Positions 43,420-53,217 of a stretch of DNA of 64,000 nt are shown here, in pieces. The notes beneath the pieces were generated by a model. It was not told the DNA's origin, ran no database searches, and saw only the letters and a list, made by a program, of their open reading frames with translations. Origin of the DNA: Agapetus fuscipes (lineage: Eukaryota; Arthropoda; Insecta; Trichoptera; Glossosomatidae); assembly GCA_951799405.1 (NCBI GenBank), contig OX637335.1:18046342-18110341 (forward strand). The letters are read 5' to 3'. The stretch's first letter is position 1. Each line of letters begins with the position of its first letter. The translations under genes and the position numbers were made by a program.

Positions 43420-43755
43420 ATTGGTATGAGGATGTTTCAGGGAAGGTCGACAAAAGTTGCAGGGTATGTGTTCATTTTAGGTTCGTATTTTAATTTTCAT
43501 TTTGTTTTGATTTAACGGTATGGTTGAGTTTTTTAATAATGTATTCTTAAATTATAGGTTAGTAAAAGGCTGTTTCAGGGAAGGTTGGCAAAAGTTGTAG
43601 GGTGTATGTATGTTCATTTGAGGTTTGTATTTTTATTTGTTAGTACACATGCAGCAGTTTTAATTGTGAATTTACACTTGACTGTTTGTGGGAATGCATT
43701 TTATATGAATATTTAATGGCAATCTGTCTCTGTACAACTTCGATAATAGTTTATT
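43420..43755 (+). mobile_element. Two old LINE-A module fragments with MITE-A scrap
   Basis: 43420-43485 and 43545-43755 are module fragments (TTTCAGGGAAGGTCGAC; TTTCAGGGAAGGTTGGC). Between them ACGGTATGGTTGAGTTTTTT is a MITE-A arm. Confidence 0.65.
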
Positions 43756-44344
43756 ATTATAGGTTCTTAGGCTTAGTATCTTTATCGTTTATGTGCCTTT
43801 AAGCTGATAAAAAAAAAACTAACCACATACGTGCGTAAGTGCGTCGTACGACATAAGTGCGTCCTTTTTATTCAGTGTAAAGTCGCTATGCTAACGTTGA
43901 AAATACTTGGCCTTTATAAAGCTAAAGATATAATTACTGTCAAGAATGTACGTTAAGAAAATTTTGCTTTGCTTTTTTTGAAAAATCAGTAAAAAAGCTT
44001 TCGATCTGAACCCGAGGCACCCTTTTCCATACAGGGTCGCTCCCCCATGGGAAACTCCAGACTCTAAAGAGTTTGAAATATGATTTTTCAAAACGGAGTG
44101 AACTCATATCGGAAAACGATTTGCTCTTGATACGTTGGCTGCTGAATATACAACTTGCATACAAAATTCTGCACAAGAGTAATTTGTTTATGTATCTTTC
44201 ATGCATGCCAAAATATTGTTGTTTCTGTGAGAAATGCCGCCTTTCTCTGTGTGAAAAGATAAGATTCGTTTATTGGGGGCTGTAACTGTTATTTTATTAA
44301 TTCAATAAATAAACAAAAATTATACAAATGAATTAAAACTTTGT
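43756..44344. other. Unassigned DNA
   Basis: No gene or recognised repeat. Confidence 0.45.
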
Positions 44345-44430
44345 TTATTTAATCAATTTACACTTGCCTGTTTGTGGGCATGCATTTGATATGAGTTTTG
44401 AATGTGAATATACTTTTGCAACTTAGATCA
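44345..44430 (+). mobile_element. LINE-A 3' module fragment
   Basis: GCCTGTTTGTGGGCATGCAT through TACTTTTGCAACTTAGATC. Confidence 0.75.
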
Positions 44431-44868
44431 TAGTGTGATAGCACTCCAAAAGCGTTCGGGATAATAAATCAACTCGTGAAGAAAAAAATATTTTTTTTAA
44501 TTCCTGATTTCTTTGTTTTAAATTAATCTTCAAAATATCAATACACAAACCCTTACACTTGTAGATCCCATTATATTACTCAAAACGCTGAACTGATTGT
44601 TTTTATTCCACCTTAAATGTTTGTTATATTTTAACTAGAAAATTGACATTTTCAGTAGATAAAATCATATTTCCACCGAGCTAGGTATTTCACCATCGAT
44701 ATTAATTATTTATGAGACGAGGCAAACACTTCCCGGGAATTAAAAACATTTTAAATCAAATGAAAGTGTAGCCTAGGGTGCTTTCCCTTATGCCTGGTTC
44801 AGACGAGTCGATCTTGCCAGCAGCAAAAAGCAAGTAAAAATAAATAGATGATTATTTTAAAAGTGTTT
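44431..44868. other. Unassigned DNA
   Basis: CAATACACAAACCCTTACAC at 44538-44557 resembles the Penelope-type terminal segment in antisense; otherwise nothing. Confidence 0.4.
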
Positions 44869-45190
44869 GACCGGTCCATAGTCCAGTGGCAACACTTCGG
44901 ATTCGTAAATGGAAATTTTGTGGATTTGAATCCCGGCGGAGCACAAAAATTAAACCATTTACATTTTCAAATATGCTCTTTGCTAAGGTTGAAAAATTCA
45001 TAAGGCCTTTACCAAAGACCGGTCACTAAAGGTCCATCCAGCCTTACAGCAACTGGATTTTGCTTAAGTATTGGTGCTTTGTAGTGACTATCAAGCTCAT
45101 AAACACCTCTGCGGCACTACAACAAGTGTCATAGACCCCTAGAGTCTCTGAAATCTAGGGAGTCTCCCGCAAAGGATTTCTTTAAAAAAA
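44869..45190 (+). mobile_element. SINE-1 copy with extended 3' tail
   Basis: Head GACCGGTCCATAGTCCAGTG and B box GGATTTGAATCCC, full body, then an extra block (45095-45190) with CTCTGCGGCACTACAACAAG and AGAGTCTCTGAAATCTAGGG. The same extra block follows the SINE-1 copy at 54812-55123. Confidence 0.85.
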
Positions 45191-45840
45191 ATAGGGTAGG
45201 CTTCGACCATTCAACTGCACTGTTGTGTTTTTAGGTTCGGAGAGTCTTTAAATAAATAAAAACTGGTCTTCTTTCATGGATATTAATTTTTATTTTATAT
45301 ATAACAATTTGTATTTATTTTTTACACTTTTACAATTCTTAATCAACTCACATTTATTTCACAGTTGGTATTCACTTTACAATGTCTCTCTTGTTCAGAA
45401 GCACAGCGACGTATATCAACTGACTCACCTGCGAGCGACTCGCGCCTTATATACCCATAGAAACAGTAGTCTCTAGAAGTCAATTTGCTAGAACGCTCTC
45501 GACCGCTCTAACAGCTTCGGGTAGGTACATAGTGATTATAATTTCTAGTTACTTCGAGTATTTAGATTTCTTTCATCCTAGGTACCTATAATAATTATTG
45601 CTACACGGCTATGCTACACCTACCTACCTACCTAACATTTATAGCACTTGTCATTTACATAATAGGTAGTACAACTTGTACTTTGCTGCGACTGATCACA
45701 TCGCGCTCTCTATAGATGTCACAGAGCGCTCTGTTGTACTGAAGACGTCATTCATTTCTATATCTCTTCTGGCCGTAGATGGTTCTGAGAAACCTTGTTT
45801 CTAATGTTGCACATATATACCCACCTACTAACGCACTCGG
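45191..45840. other. Unassigned DNA
   Basis: 45400-45730 is CG-richer (GCGAGCGACTCGCGCC) and has a (CCTA)n patch near 45622. No exon was recognised. Confidence 0.4.
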
Positions 45841-45844
45841 TTAG

Positions 45845-46290
45845 CGAGCCGACCTTACACCAACCACTTCAGTTGAAGTGGAAGCTTCCCAGCATCCCAG
45901 GGTAATGTTACTTATTTCTTGTGTAGGCTGAGTAAGCCTTGCGGGTGTTTTATTTTTGGTTTAAAATAGACACTAAATCTAAAATTTAAAAGAAATGCAT
46001 TCCCACAAGCAGACAAGCAGAATTTCGCGCTCACACATGCCGCATGTGGACCTACAATATAAAAACCCAATCTCAAATGAACATAAGCCCTGCAACTCTT
46101 GCCGACCTTCCCTGAAACAGGAGTGACATTGGTAAAGTGAACTATTTTTTACAGGATGGGTGGTCAGCCTCATACCTCAACACCAAAACGGGAAATCATT
46201 TTTGACACCCTCTGTGGGATTCGAATCTGAGGTCTCGGCATGGAATGCAAGCACTCTACCATCTGAGCTATCGAACGGACTCTATTCGTG
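45845..46290 (-). mobile_element. SINE-2 copy split by a LINE-A module
   Basis: 3' half at 45845-45975, tRNA-like head at 46183-46290 (A box TAGCTCAGATGGTAGAG, B box GATTCGAATCCC on the minus strand). GACACTAAA and AACACCAAA border the insertion. Confidence 0.88.
45976..46182 (-). mobile_element. LINE-A 3' module copy nested in SINE-2
   Basis: From a degraded tail side (AGAAATGCATTCCCACAAGC) to GGTGGTCAGCCTCATACC. The near-identical ACACYAAA flanks are consistent with an 8-base target duplication. Confidence 0.88.
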
Positions 46291-46324
46291 AGAATGAGAT
46301 ATTAGGGTAGCCCTGCCGCTTAGG

Positions 46325-46384
46325 GTAGGTCTGAGGGGTGGTGGAGGGGGGGGGGACATCCCTCAGGGAGGGGGTGGGGGAGAG
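46325..46384 (+). repeat. G-rich tract
   Basis: Five or more runs of four to ten G within 60 bases; a candidate quadruplex. Confidence 0.6.
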
Positions 46385-46639
46385 CTGGGAGAGTGACGCA
46401 AAAATACATAAATTATTCCTTCGTAATCAATTACGATGATGATGAGCACTATGCGAAATGAGCTCATGCTGTATAAAACATGAAAAAAAACTACAAAATT
46501 CGATAGTTTGAAAGGAACAAATTCCGAAATAATATTTTTAAAAGTAGTACATTGCAGTGCTTTAAATTTTGTCTGTGGCTTAAGACAATACAATAATAGA
46601 AATTGACAGTTTTCTAGAAAAAAAAACTCATTGGAAAAT

Positions 46640-46830
46640 ATTGCAATCTGTACTGTACTGTATCCTGCCGCCGTTCCACTAGGGGTGGCCGGTACCTCCG
46701 CAGATGCGCCTCCATTTTTTTCTGTCCTTACAAACCACTTTCATTTCCTAAATATTTATCACCTTTTTCATACATACTCTTCTCTTATTCTCACTCTGCA
46801 GGTTCCATTCTTTCGCAATCTCACCTATTT
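46640..46830 (-). pseudogene. LINE-A2 relic (ORF end)
   Basis: Minus-strand translation gives fragments like EIAKEWNLQS and RKK, a relative of LINE-A. The flanking TGTATCCTGCCGCC block also flanks the copy at 59525. Confidence 0.6.
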
Positions 46831-46904
46831 ATAACCAAAACATTTTCATGAAAATATCAAAATTTGCTTTAAAATTTTTAACGTCTACTATGTATAAAAC
46901 GCTT

Positions 46905-47235
46905 TTAAGCTACACATATATGGGCACATTTTGCCGCGTTAACCCCGAACGGTTTCGCATATGGCGAGTGAAACCTATTTATTTTTATTTTTACAGGTAA
47001 GAGGACCAGCCTAACGGAGACCTCTTTAATTGAAGTAGGAGCTTCCCAGCTCTTGGGGGGGGCTAGTATTCATTACTTGTGAAGGCTGAGTAAGCTTTAC
47101 CGGTATTTTACTTTGGGTTTTTGAAATAGAGACCGAAACGGGAAATCATTTCTGACACCGTCGCCTCGGTGAGATTCGAACTCGAGCTCTCGGCATGAGA
47201 TGCAAGCCCTCTACCAACTGAGCTATCGACCGGAC
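46905..47235 (-). mobile_element. SINE-2 copy, nearly complete
   Basis: 3' end AAGCTACACATATATGGGCA, TGCCGCGTTAACCCCGAACG and the body. The minus-strand head has A box TAGCTCAGTTGGTAGAG and B box GAGTTCGAATCTC. Confidence 0.9.
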
Positions 47236-47239
47236 TTTA

Positions 47240-47824
47240 AAATTGCTTATAGCAAAAAAATAAAAAGTACATATATCTATACAATTGCAAAATATGAAAA
47301 AAAAAAAAAATAATAATGTGTTTTTGATATTTTTATTCACTTCAATCTGAGGGGTGAAACGTTCAATGGGAAAGCGGAATCTGTGAACAAAGCCTTTTTA
47401 AGCTTCAACAGTTCACGCCGAAAACCTCCGCAAAGAAATTCTTGAATAGAGAAAACCCTAAACATGCAATGGAAAAATTCTATGAATAGAAAGCGTATAA
47501 AATACAAACGGTTTTATTGGAAACATGAAAGAGAATATACATCTAGCTGCTACAATTCACACTCGTATTTTATTTCAACGAATCTGTACTTTTTTTTTTT
47601 GAAATACGTTTGTTAACAAATACAATAATTGAAAGGTATTTTTCCAGATATCTCGGTGAAGCCTTTGAATTTTTTTACAGTGAACTAAAATATTTGAATA
47701 TATTTTATTAGAAGAGAAAATATTTTTACTGTATGTGAACAAATTTACTTTTGTGAAATAAATTGTTTGTTGTCCAATAAATACAAAAATTTCAAGTCAG
47801 TTCAGTTTTTTTTGCAAAGAACAG
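47240..47824. other. Unassigned AT-rich DNA
   Basis: No gene or recognised repeat. Confidence 0.45.
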
Positions 47825-47938
47825 AATAAGCATTATATAATCCATAATGTAAGTTGCAAATATTAAATGCATGCATCTCATACTTAAGGCATGCCTAAAG
47901 GCACATGTAAGTGCGCGCTTAAAAATGCTGCATATGTA

Positions 47939-48929
47939 ATAATAATAATAATAATTGGACAATTTGTATACAGCGCCGTTTAGTGGCACTAGCCACCCCA
48001 AGGGCGCTTTTATGTGTTGAAGCTTCTGTTAAACAAATGTGTCTTAAGCAACTTCCTGAAACTGCCAACACTGGTCTCTGTTCTCAACTCCAGAGGTAGA
48101 CTATTCCAGCAGGATGGACCAGCCGAACTAAAAGCCCTGTCTCCGAAACCAGTTCTGTTCCGTCGAAGAGGCAGTTGAAGCCTGTTTACGGCGTCACTCT
48201 GTGCAGAACGAAGAGTGCATCGTTTTCCACCTATCTGGTCGACTCTGCACAATTCACACAAGTACGATGGGGCAACTCCTCTGAGGGCATTAAAAACAGA
48301 AACACATATTTTGTACTCAATCCTCTCTGGGACTCGCAGCCAATGAAGGCGCCGCAACAGAGGAGAGACATGGTCAGTTTTTCGTCCTCCTAAAAGTAAT
48401 TTGGCTGCAGCATTAAAGACGGACTGCAGTCTAGACTGCTGAAACCTTGGAAGACCCCAGAACAGACCATTGCAATAATCCAGTCTCGACACAACAAAGG
48501 ACGCAATGAGAATCTTAGCAGCTTCGGATGTCAAACAGTTTCTGACCCATCTCAACTGCCTCAGGTGAAAAAAACAGGAGCTCACAGTCGAGCTTATTTG
48601 CGTACTCATGGAGAGAGTGTTGTCAAGATGGACCCCAAGAAACTTAATTGAGCTAGATGGATATACATCCAGGCCCATTACTTTAATTGGTGAAGAGCCA
48701 AGCAAGTGTTTCCTACCAGGAGACGACATCCAGATGAATTCTGTCTTGTCTGGATTCATTCTAAGGCGACACCTTGCCATCCACTCAGCCACCACTTCAA
48801 TGCACCGGACCATCTCAAGACTACAGGCATCTGTCATAGATGGCTGACAGAAACGACAAAGTAGAATATCATCAGCATAAGAATAGTAGCTGGTGCCGTT
48901 CATCAGTACAGTGCTCTCAAGATCATTTG
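47939..48929 (-). mobile_element. LINE-B, CR1/L2-like LINE, 5'-truncated
   Basis: The 3' end has an (ATT)n tail at 47939-47955 and a short 3' UTR with GGCGCTGTATACAAATTG. The ORF fills the rest. The 5' end is truncated within the reverse-transcriptase palm, at codons reading NDLESTVLMN. The insert lies inside a LINE-A module. Confidence 0.85.
48010..48929 (-). pseudogene. LINE-B reverse transcriptase, palm C-terminal half to stop
   Basis: About 306 open codons. YADDILLC near the start is the catalytic YxDD of the reverse transcriptase. LRMNPDKTEFIWM, IKFLGVHLDN and SRLDYCNGLFWGLP follow, then LLRRLHWLRVPERIEYKICV and SYLCELC. The protein ends WNSLPLELRTETSVGSF and KTHLFNRSF. These blocks in this order characterise CR1/L2-type non-LTR elements. 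The N-terminal endonuclease and the first RT motifs are missing because of 5' truncation. The frame has no stops, so the copy is fairly young. The upstream 16 codons of the open frame come from the LINE-A module. Confidence 0.88.
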
Positions 48930-49080
48930 TGTACTTATAAATTAAAATCTGAACCTCACATGAGCATACACCCTGCAACTAATCCGTAGTGCAGTGGTAA
49001 CGTTTTGGACTCGTGAAAAGAGGGTCGTGGGTTCGAATCCTAGTGGTGCATAAAGAAAACATTTATTTTAAAAAATAACA

Positions 49081-49520
49081 CAGTTTTAATTTACATACAC
49101 TCTGGAGGAAATGAAAGAAGTATGTAAGGACAGAAAGAAATGGTGGATGATCTGTAATGTTGGCGGCTAGGGTTTATCAAAGTGAAATTTGTTTTATGTT
49201 TTAGTTTTTGATGTCCATACATATTATTATTTATTGATTTAAAAAATAAAATTTGTCGTGTATGTTCCTTGACTAATAGGTTGGTATGCGGCTCACCACC
49301 CATGCTGTAAAAATGGTTCACTTTGCCAATGTCACCCCTGTCTCAGGGAAGGACGGCAAGAGTTGCAGGGTGTATGCCCATTTGAGATTTGGTTTTTATA
49401 TATTGTATATTCACATGAGGCATGTGCAAGCGCGAACTTGTACGTGTCTGGTTGTGAGAATGCATGTAATGTGAACCTCCAATGTAACATATCTTTGCAA
49501 CTTGGATTAGATTAGATTAG
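49081..49520 (+). mobile_element. LINE-A copy, last ORF codons plus 3' module
   Basis: Starts CACTCTGGAGGAAATGAAAG (LEEMKEV codons), the stop after GGCGGC, the spacer, the complete module from 49265 and a (TTAGA)n tail. Confidence 0.9.
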
Positions 49521-49556
49521 ATACAATTTTATTTGTTGGCTCGAATATTTTTGTTC

Positions 49557-49581
49557 CTGAGGATGCCTTGTTGAGGCGAAA
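49557..49581 (+). ncRNA. Hammerhead-like hairpin
   Basis: CTGAGGA, stem GCC with GGC, then GAAA, enclosed by a 12-base outer stem. It resembles a hammerhead core but lacks a clear stem I. Confidence 0.4.
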
Positions 49582-50029
49582 ATATTCGAGCCCAAAAATA
49601 AAAGTGAAATTGTAAGTGAATTAAAACTGTTATTTTTTAAAAAAAATGCAATGGACTTTCCCTGTATGAACCACCAAACCCTAACAAATATGTTTATTTA
49701 TTTTTCCAAATATGCTCTTCGCTAGGTTGAAAAATTCATACACCTTTAAAAAAAACAGACTGGTCACCAATGAGCCATCCGGCCTTACAGCGACTTTGTC
49801 TTGCTAGAGAATTGGAGCTTTCTATAGCGACGACCAAACTCGCAGAGGGCTCTTGAGGTGTGGTTCACTCACCAAATAAAACATCCTAATATTATTATTA
49901 TTATTTAGTGTTTTTTTTCCAAAATATATTTACTTTAAAAATACTTGTGTTTGAAATTGAGACTTGTTTAAATTTCATACCTTCAAGTAATGACTGAACT
50001 TTTAGACGACCTTTGTGGCAACTAAAATC

Positions 50030-50275
50030 TAATCTAAATCTAAGCTGCTAGGATATATATCATTTAAGATTCATATTTAAAGCATTCCCATAAGCAGACT
50101 TGTATAAGTTCGCGCTAACACATGCCGCATGTGGACCTACAATATAAAAACCAAATCTCAAATGAACATAAGCCCTGCAACTCTTGCTGACCTTCCCTGA
50201 AACAGGAGTGATATTAGAAAAGTGAACCATTTTTACAGTATGGGTGGTCAGCCTCATACCAACCTATAAGTCAAG
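50030..50275 (-). mobile_element. LINE-A 3' module copy, complete
   Basis: From a (TCTAA)n-like tail to AACCTATAAGTCAAGAAA, the constant start in antisense. Confidence 0.9.
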
Positions 50276-50279
50276 AAAT

Positions 50280-50784
50280 GTGGTATGATTCATAAAAAAA
50301 ACTTTTCTTTTCATTTAAGTGTATTAAAATCACAAACACCTACGTTTTTTTATCAATCACAATTTGACGTGGCGTCCCCGATGTATCGCACGAACGATTG
50401 CGGTAAGCATTTCAGAGGCCCCTCTCTGCAGGGCACGCGGATTGTTCTGTTATCTTACCCCTCGCAACGATTCATATGTTGCATCGTTTCCCTCCATTTT
50501 CACAATAATATTAATGCGGGGGGTAGAAACGCGAACAATGCCGCACTTGTGAATGCTACAAATAATATTATATACACCCCTATGGAGTGTGCATACCTAT
50601 AGAAAATTTCCAACTGATTCTGCAATATTATAAAAAGTGTAGATCTCACCGTACACAATAAATGTTAGTTAATACGGTCAAATCTCAAGAACTACTGAAC
50701 AGATGCACATCATATTCGCAAAAAACATTATTTGGATCCCCGGATGTGTTTTCCCATCTTAAAAAAAAATATTAAAGAAATCAT
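50280..50784. other. Unassigned DNA with CpG-rich part
   Basis: 50360-50560 is CG-richer. The minus strand has an ATG in fair context followed 39 bases later by GTAAGA, so a tiny first exon is conceivable but unsupported. Confidence 0.3.
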
Positions 50785-51010
50785 GCATGTCTGCTTGTGG
50801 GAATGCATTTAATGTGAATCTCAAATAATACATATCTTTGCAGCTTAGATTTAGATTTAGATTTAAAAGATTGTTTACATAGATTTGTGAAGAGTTGTGA
50901 GTCCTCTTGCGGCATGTGTAATCGCGAGCTTGTACGTGTCTACTTGTGAGAATGCATGTTATATGAATCGTAAATGTAATGTTTGTTAGAAATTTAGATT
51001 ATAGATTGTA
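50785..51010 (+). mobile_element. Two LINE-A module fragments
   Basis: 50785-50875 ends in a (TTTAGA)n hexamer tail. 50895-51010 has GCGGCATGTGTAATCGCGAG and TTAGATTATAG. Confidence 0.75.
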
Positions 51011-51139
51011 TAAGAGTTTTTGTGGCGTATTAAAAATACCATTTTCTACTGAGGTTATTTAAATTTTATATCCAAAAACATTTTGCGCTAATTCCTGTAT
51101 GTATATTTTTTTCAATTCTAACTATAAAAGTACGTTTCA

Positions 51140-51255
51140 ACTCAATTACAACGTTTACCAAAAATGTATGATAACTAAAACACTCACTATTGGCGCTGCT
51201 TTGTTTTCATGTATTTTTTGGTACCCGCTAATATTGAGTTATAGCGCAAAGTACA
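51140..51255. mobile_element. MITE-A copy
   Basis: ACCAAAAATGTATGATAAC, AAAACACTCACTATTGGCGC and TTTTTTGGTACCCGCTAAT correspond to arm, centre and arm. Confidence 0.6.
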
Positions 51256-51339
51256 GACGGCACCAACAATCGCATATCCCAAATACCTCCAACATACAGA
51301 CTAGTCCTTGACAATAGACACTGGATTATAATTAACTAG

Positions 51340-51525
51340 ATTCACCCCTGTTCTACTCCGTACTCCGAAAGTCAGTCTACTACCAGCCCTTCCAGCAGTT
51401 CCGAGATTCAGTGTAGTCTAAACTCCTCTACGATTTCGGAAAGTGAGTCTTCTCCTAGCCCCTTCACCAATTCCGAAAGTCAGATTAGTCCCACCCCATT
51501 CACAAACTGTTCAGAATCAATCTAG
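51340..51525 (+). repeat. 36-bp tandem repeat with open Ser-rich frame
   Basis: Five diverged 36-base units. In one frame they are open from 51340 to TAG at 51523, giving 12-residue units YSESQSTTSPSS, SSEIQCSLNSST, ISESESSPSPFT, NSESQISPTPFT and a partial fifth unit. The period is a multiple of three and the frame is stop-free, so it may derive from a coding exon. No ATG or splice signals were confirmed. Confidence 0.6.
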
Positions 51526-51529
51526 TTCC

Positions 51530-52679
51530 ACCGTAGGCAATATGGCCAAGAGGGTCGAGATAGTAATTCCGACTCGTGCATTTTAAACATAATAACGCTG
51601 GATCGATTATAAAAAAAAACACTTTCACACGGATGGGTTTCTATGAAAATGACCAATAAATATTTTGTTATTCATTGCTAAGGACTCTCATCGCAAAGAA
51701 GCGTATTAATTGATATTGTAGAAATAGATTCAATTGTTTTACAGGGAAATGTGACAAGATATGCAGATTAAATGTTATGTAAAAAAAAAGATATGTATGC
51801 AAAAGATGATGTATATGAATGAATTGAAAAAGGAATGCAAACTCTACTGAGGCTCTGGCAACACCTCCCTGAATGGTGACAAATGGTTAAAGTAACAAAA
51901 TATATGTGATCAACTTAAATTAAACATTACATTAGTGTGTGTATGTGGCATTGAGTGTGTGTGATGGGTCGAGACTGGAATGTTTCCCGGAGCATTTGAC
52001 CCCTCCACACAACCCGCGAAACATTCGGCGAAATATTTGTCCTCAGTTTTGATTCCACGGTATTAACGAATATTCGGCAGTCGTTCCCCCGGGATTCATG
52101 CAAATGACCGTCATCGAACGAATCCGCAGGATCCACATGCAAATCTAACAAACCATTCTGTGTTTTTGGCGGGATATGGACAATTTGATTTCGTGATAAT
52201 GATTGGCCTGTCAGCTGGTAGCTAATAAAATCAAGTTAATGACCTGGGAACATTCAAAATTTGGAACATTTTCCGGACATTTTTCATAAGCCTTCCATTT
52301 GCAATTTGGAACATTGCGGACAGTTTTTCATAAGCCTACCGTCCTTAGAAACCAAAACTCGCTTGCCTTTCTCCTATCCCAGCCGTACTTTTACAATCAC
52401 TTAATGATTATGAATTAAACGGATAATGTGAATTTCGCTGTCTGGCCATAAAAATTCCAATATTTTTATTTTAAAATATTGTATACGAAACTGTTTTTAT
52501 ATAATGCTTTCAAGTTTCGCTTTTTATATTAATCATTTAATAATAATAATAATTAATTATAAAATAATAAAAATTGTTGGGTTCCTCATTTATATAAAAG
52601 TACAAAAAACTTGGTAAAAACAATACAGAATTCTTATGGCCATACAGCAAAAATCACATCCTCCCTTTTCACATATTGG
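51530..52679. other. Unassigned, partly CpG-rich DNA
   Basis: 51930-52350 is less AT-rich than average and free of the window's repeat families. It includes two octamer motifs and a two-copy repeat (AATTTGGAACATT, about 52257-52345). No exon was recognised. Confidence 0.4.
52098..52144. promoter_or_regulatory. Paired POU octamer motifs
   Basis: ATGCAAAT occurs at 52098-52105 and 52137-52144. A close pair of octamers suggests a POU-factor site; function is unknown. Confidence 0.3.
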
Positions 52680-52812
52680 TTTATGTTAATTTGAGGTTTG
52701 GTTTTCAATTTGTAATAACACACGCAGCATTTACACGTGTCTGTTTGTGGGCTTGCATTCAATATGAATTTTAAATGTGAGGTTATCTTTGCAGCTTAGA
52801 TTATAGATATAG
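52680..52812 (+). mobile_element. LINE-A 3' module fragment
   Basis: ATTTGAGGTTTGGTTTTCAA through TGTCTGTTTGTGGGC to TTTGCAGCTTAGATTATAG. Confidence 0.75.
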
Positions 52813-52837
52813 ACCCCTACATTATTATATTTTTTAT

Positions 52838-53000
52838 GGTTTGTGTATTAACACTGTGAAAATTCATGTTGATTTATTTATGTTTTTAAATTAAAAAAAA
52901 ACACTATTTTTTTATTGTATTTCACTACTTTGTTTTATTTCACACACGACAATGATATATTATATTTGAATTATACTTTTACAAACGTTTTCGACCTATA
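52838..53000 (+). repeat. Penelope-type terminal segment
   Basis: ATGGTTTGTGTATTAACACT, GTGAAAATTCATG, then ACGTTTTCGACC, which may be the remaining half of a hairpin. Confidence 0.5.
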
Positions 53001-53217
53001 TGTTTATTGTTTAAGTACGTGAACTGTGGAATGAAAATTAACAAATGCAAAACTTTGGTCTCAAATTTCATTCTAATTTGTATTCCAACTTGAAGTAACA
53101 CTTATAGCAGCACTTACCTGCTTAGTTTATTTAGTTTCTGCTGCAATTTCGCCTGCATATTATTGCAGAAAACTGCATTACCGCCGAACCTAGATATGGT
53201 CTGATGCAAAATGTAAA

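Larger units (their letters stand above)
47825..48985 (-). mobile_element. LINE-A 3' module split by LINE-B
   Basis: Tail side 47825-47938 and remainder 48930-48985. TGTA at 47935-47938 and 48930-48933 borders the insertion and reads as a 4-base duplication. Confidence 0.8.
49063..49690. mobile_element. Hairpin element with Penelope-type end, split
   Basis: The left remnant TTTTAAAAAATAACACAG at 49061 is the complement of CTGTTATTTTTTAAAA near 49627. The right part (49522-49690) has stem GGCTCGAATATT...AATATTCGAGCC around CTGAGGATGCC...GGCGAAAA and ends CACCAAACCCTA. Confidence 0.6.
48986..49905 (+). mobile_element. SINE-1 copy split by nested insertions
   Basis: Head at 48986-49062 (A box TAGTGCAGTGGTAACG, B box GGGTTCGAATCCT) and body plus end at 49692-49905, ending in (ATT)n. 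A Penelope-type hairpin element and a LINE-A copy lie between. Confidence 0.85.

Noticed and set aside
48175..48847. Plus-strand frames of 72-79 codons
   Set aside because: They are antisense to the LINE-B reverse transcriptase.
50364..50552. Small exon on the minus strand (ATG followed by a donor)
   Set aside because: Only a start and a possible donor are seen; no family match and no partner exon.
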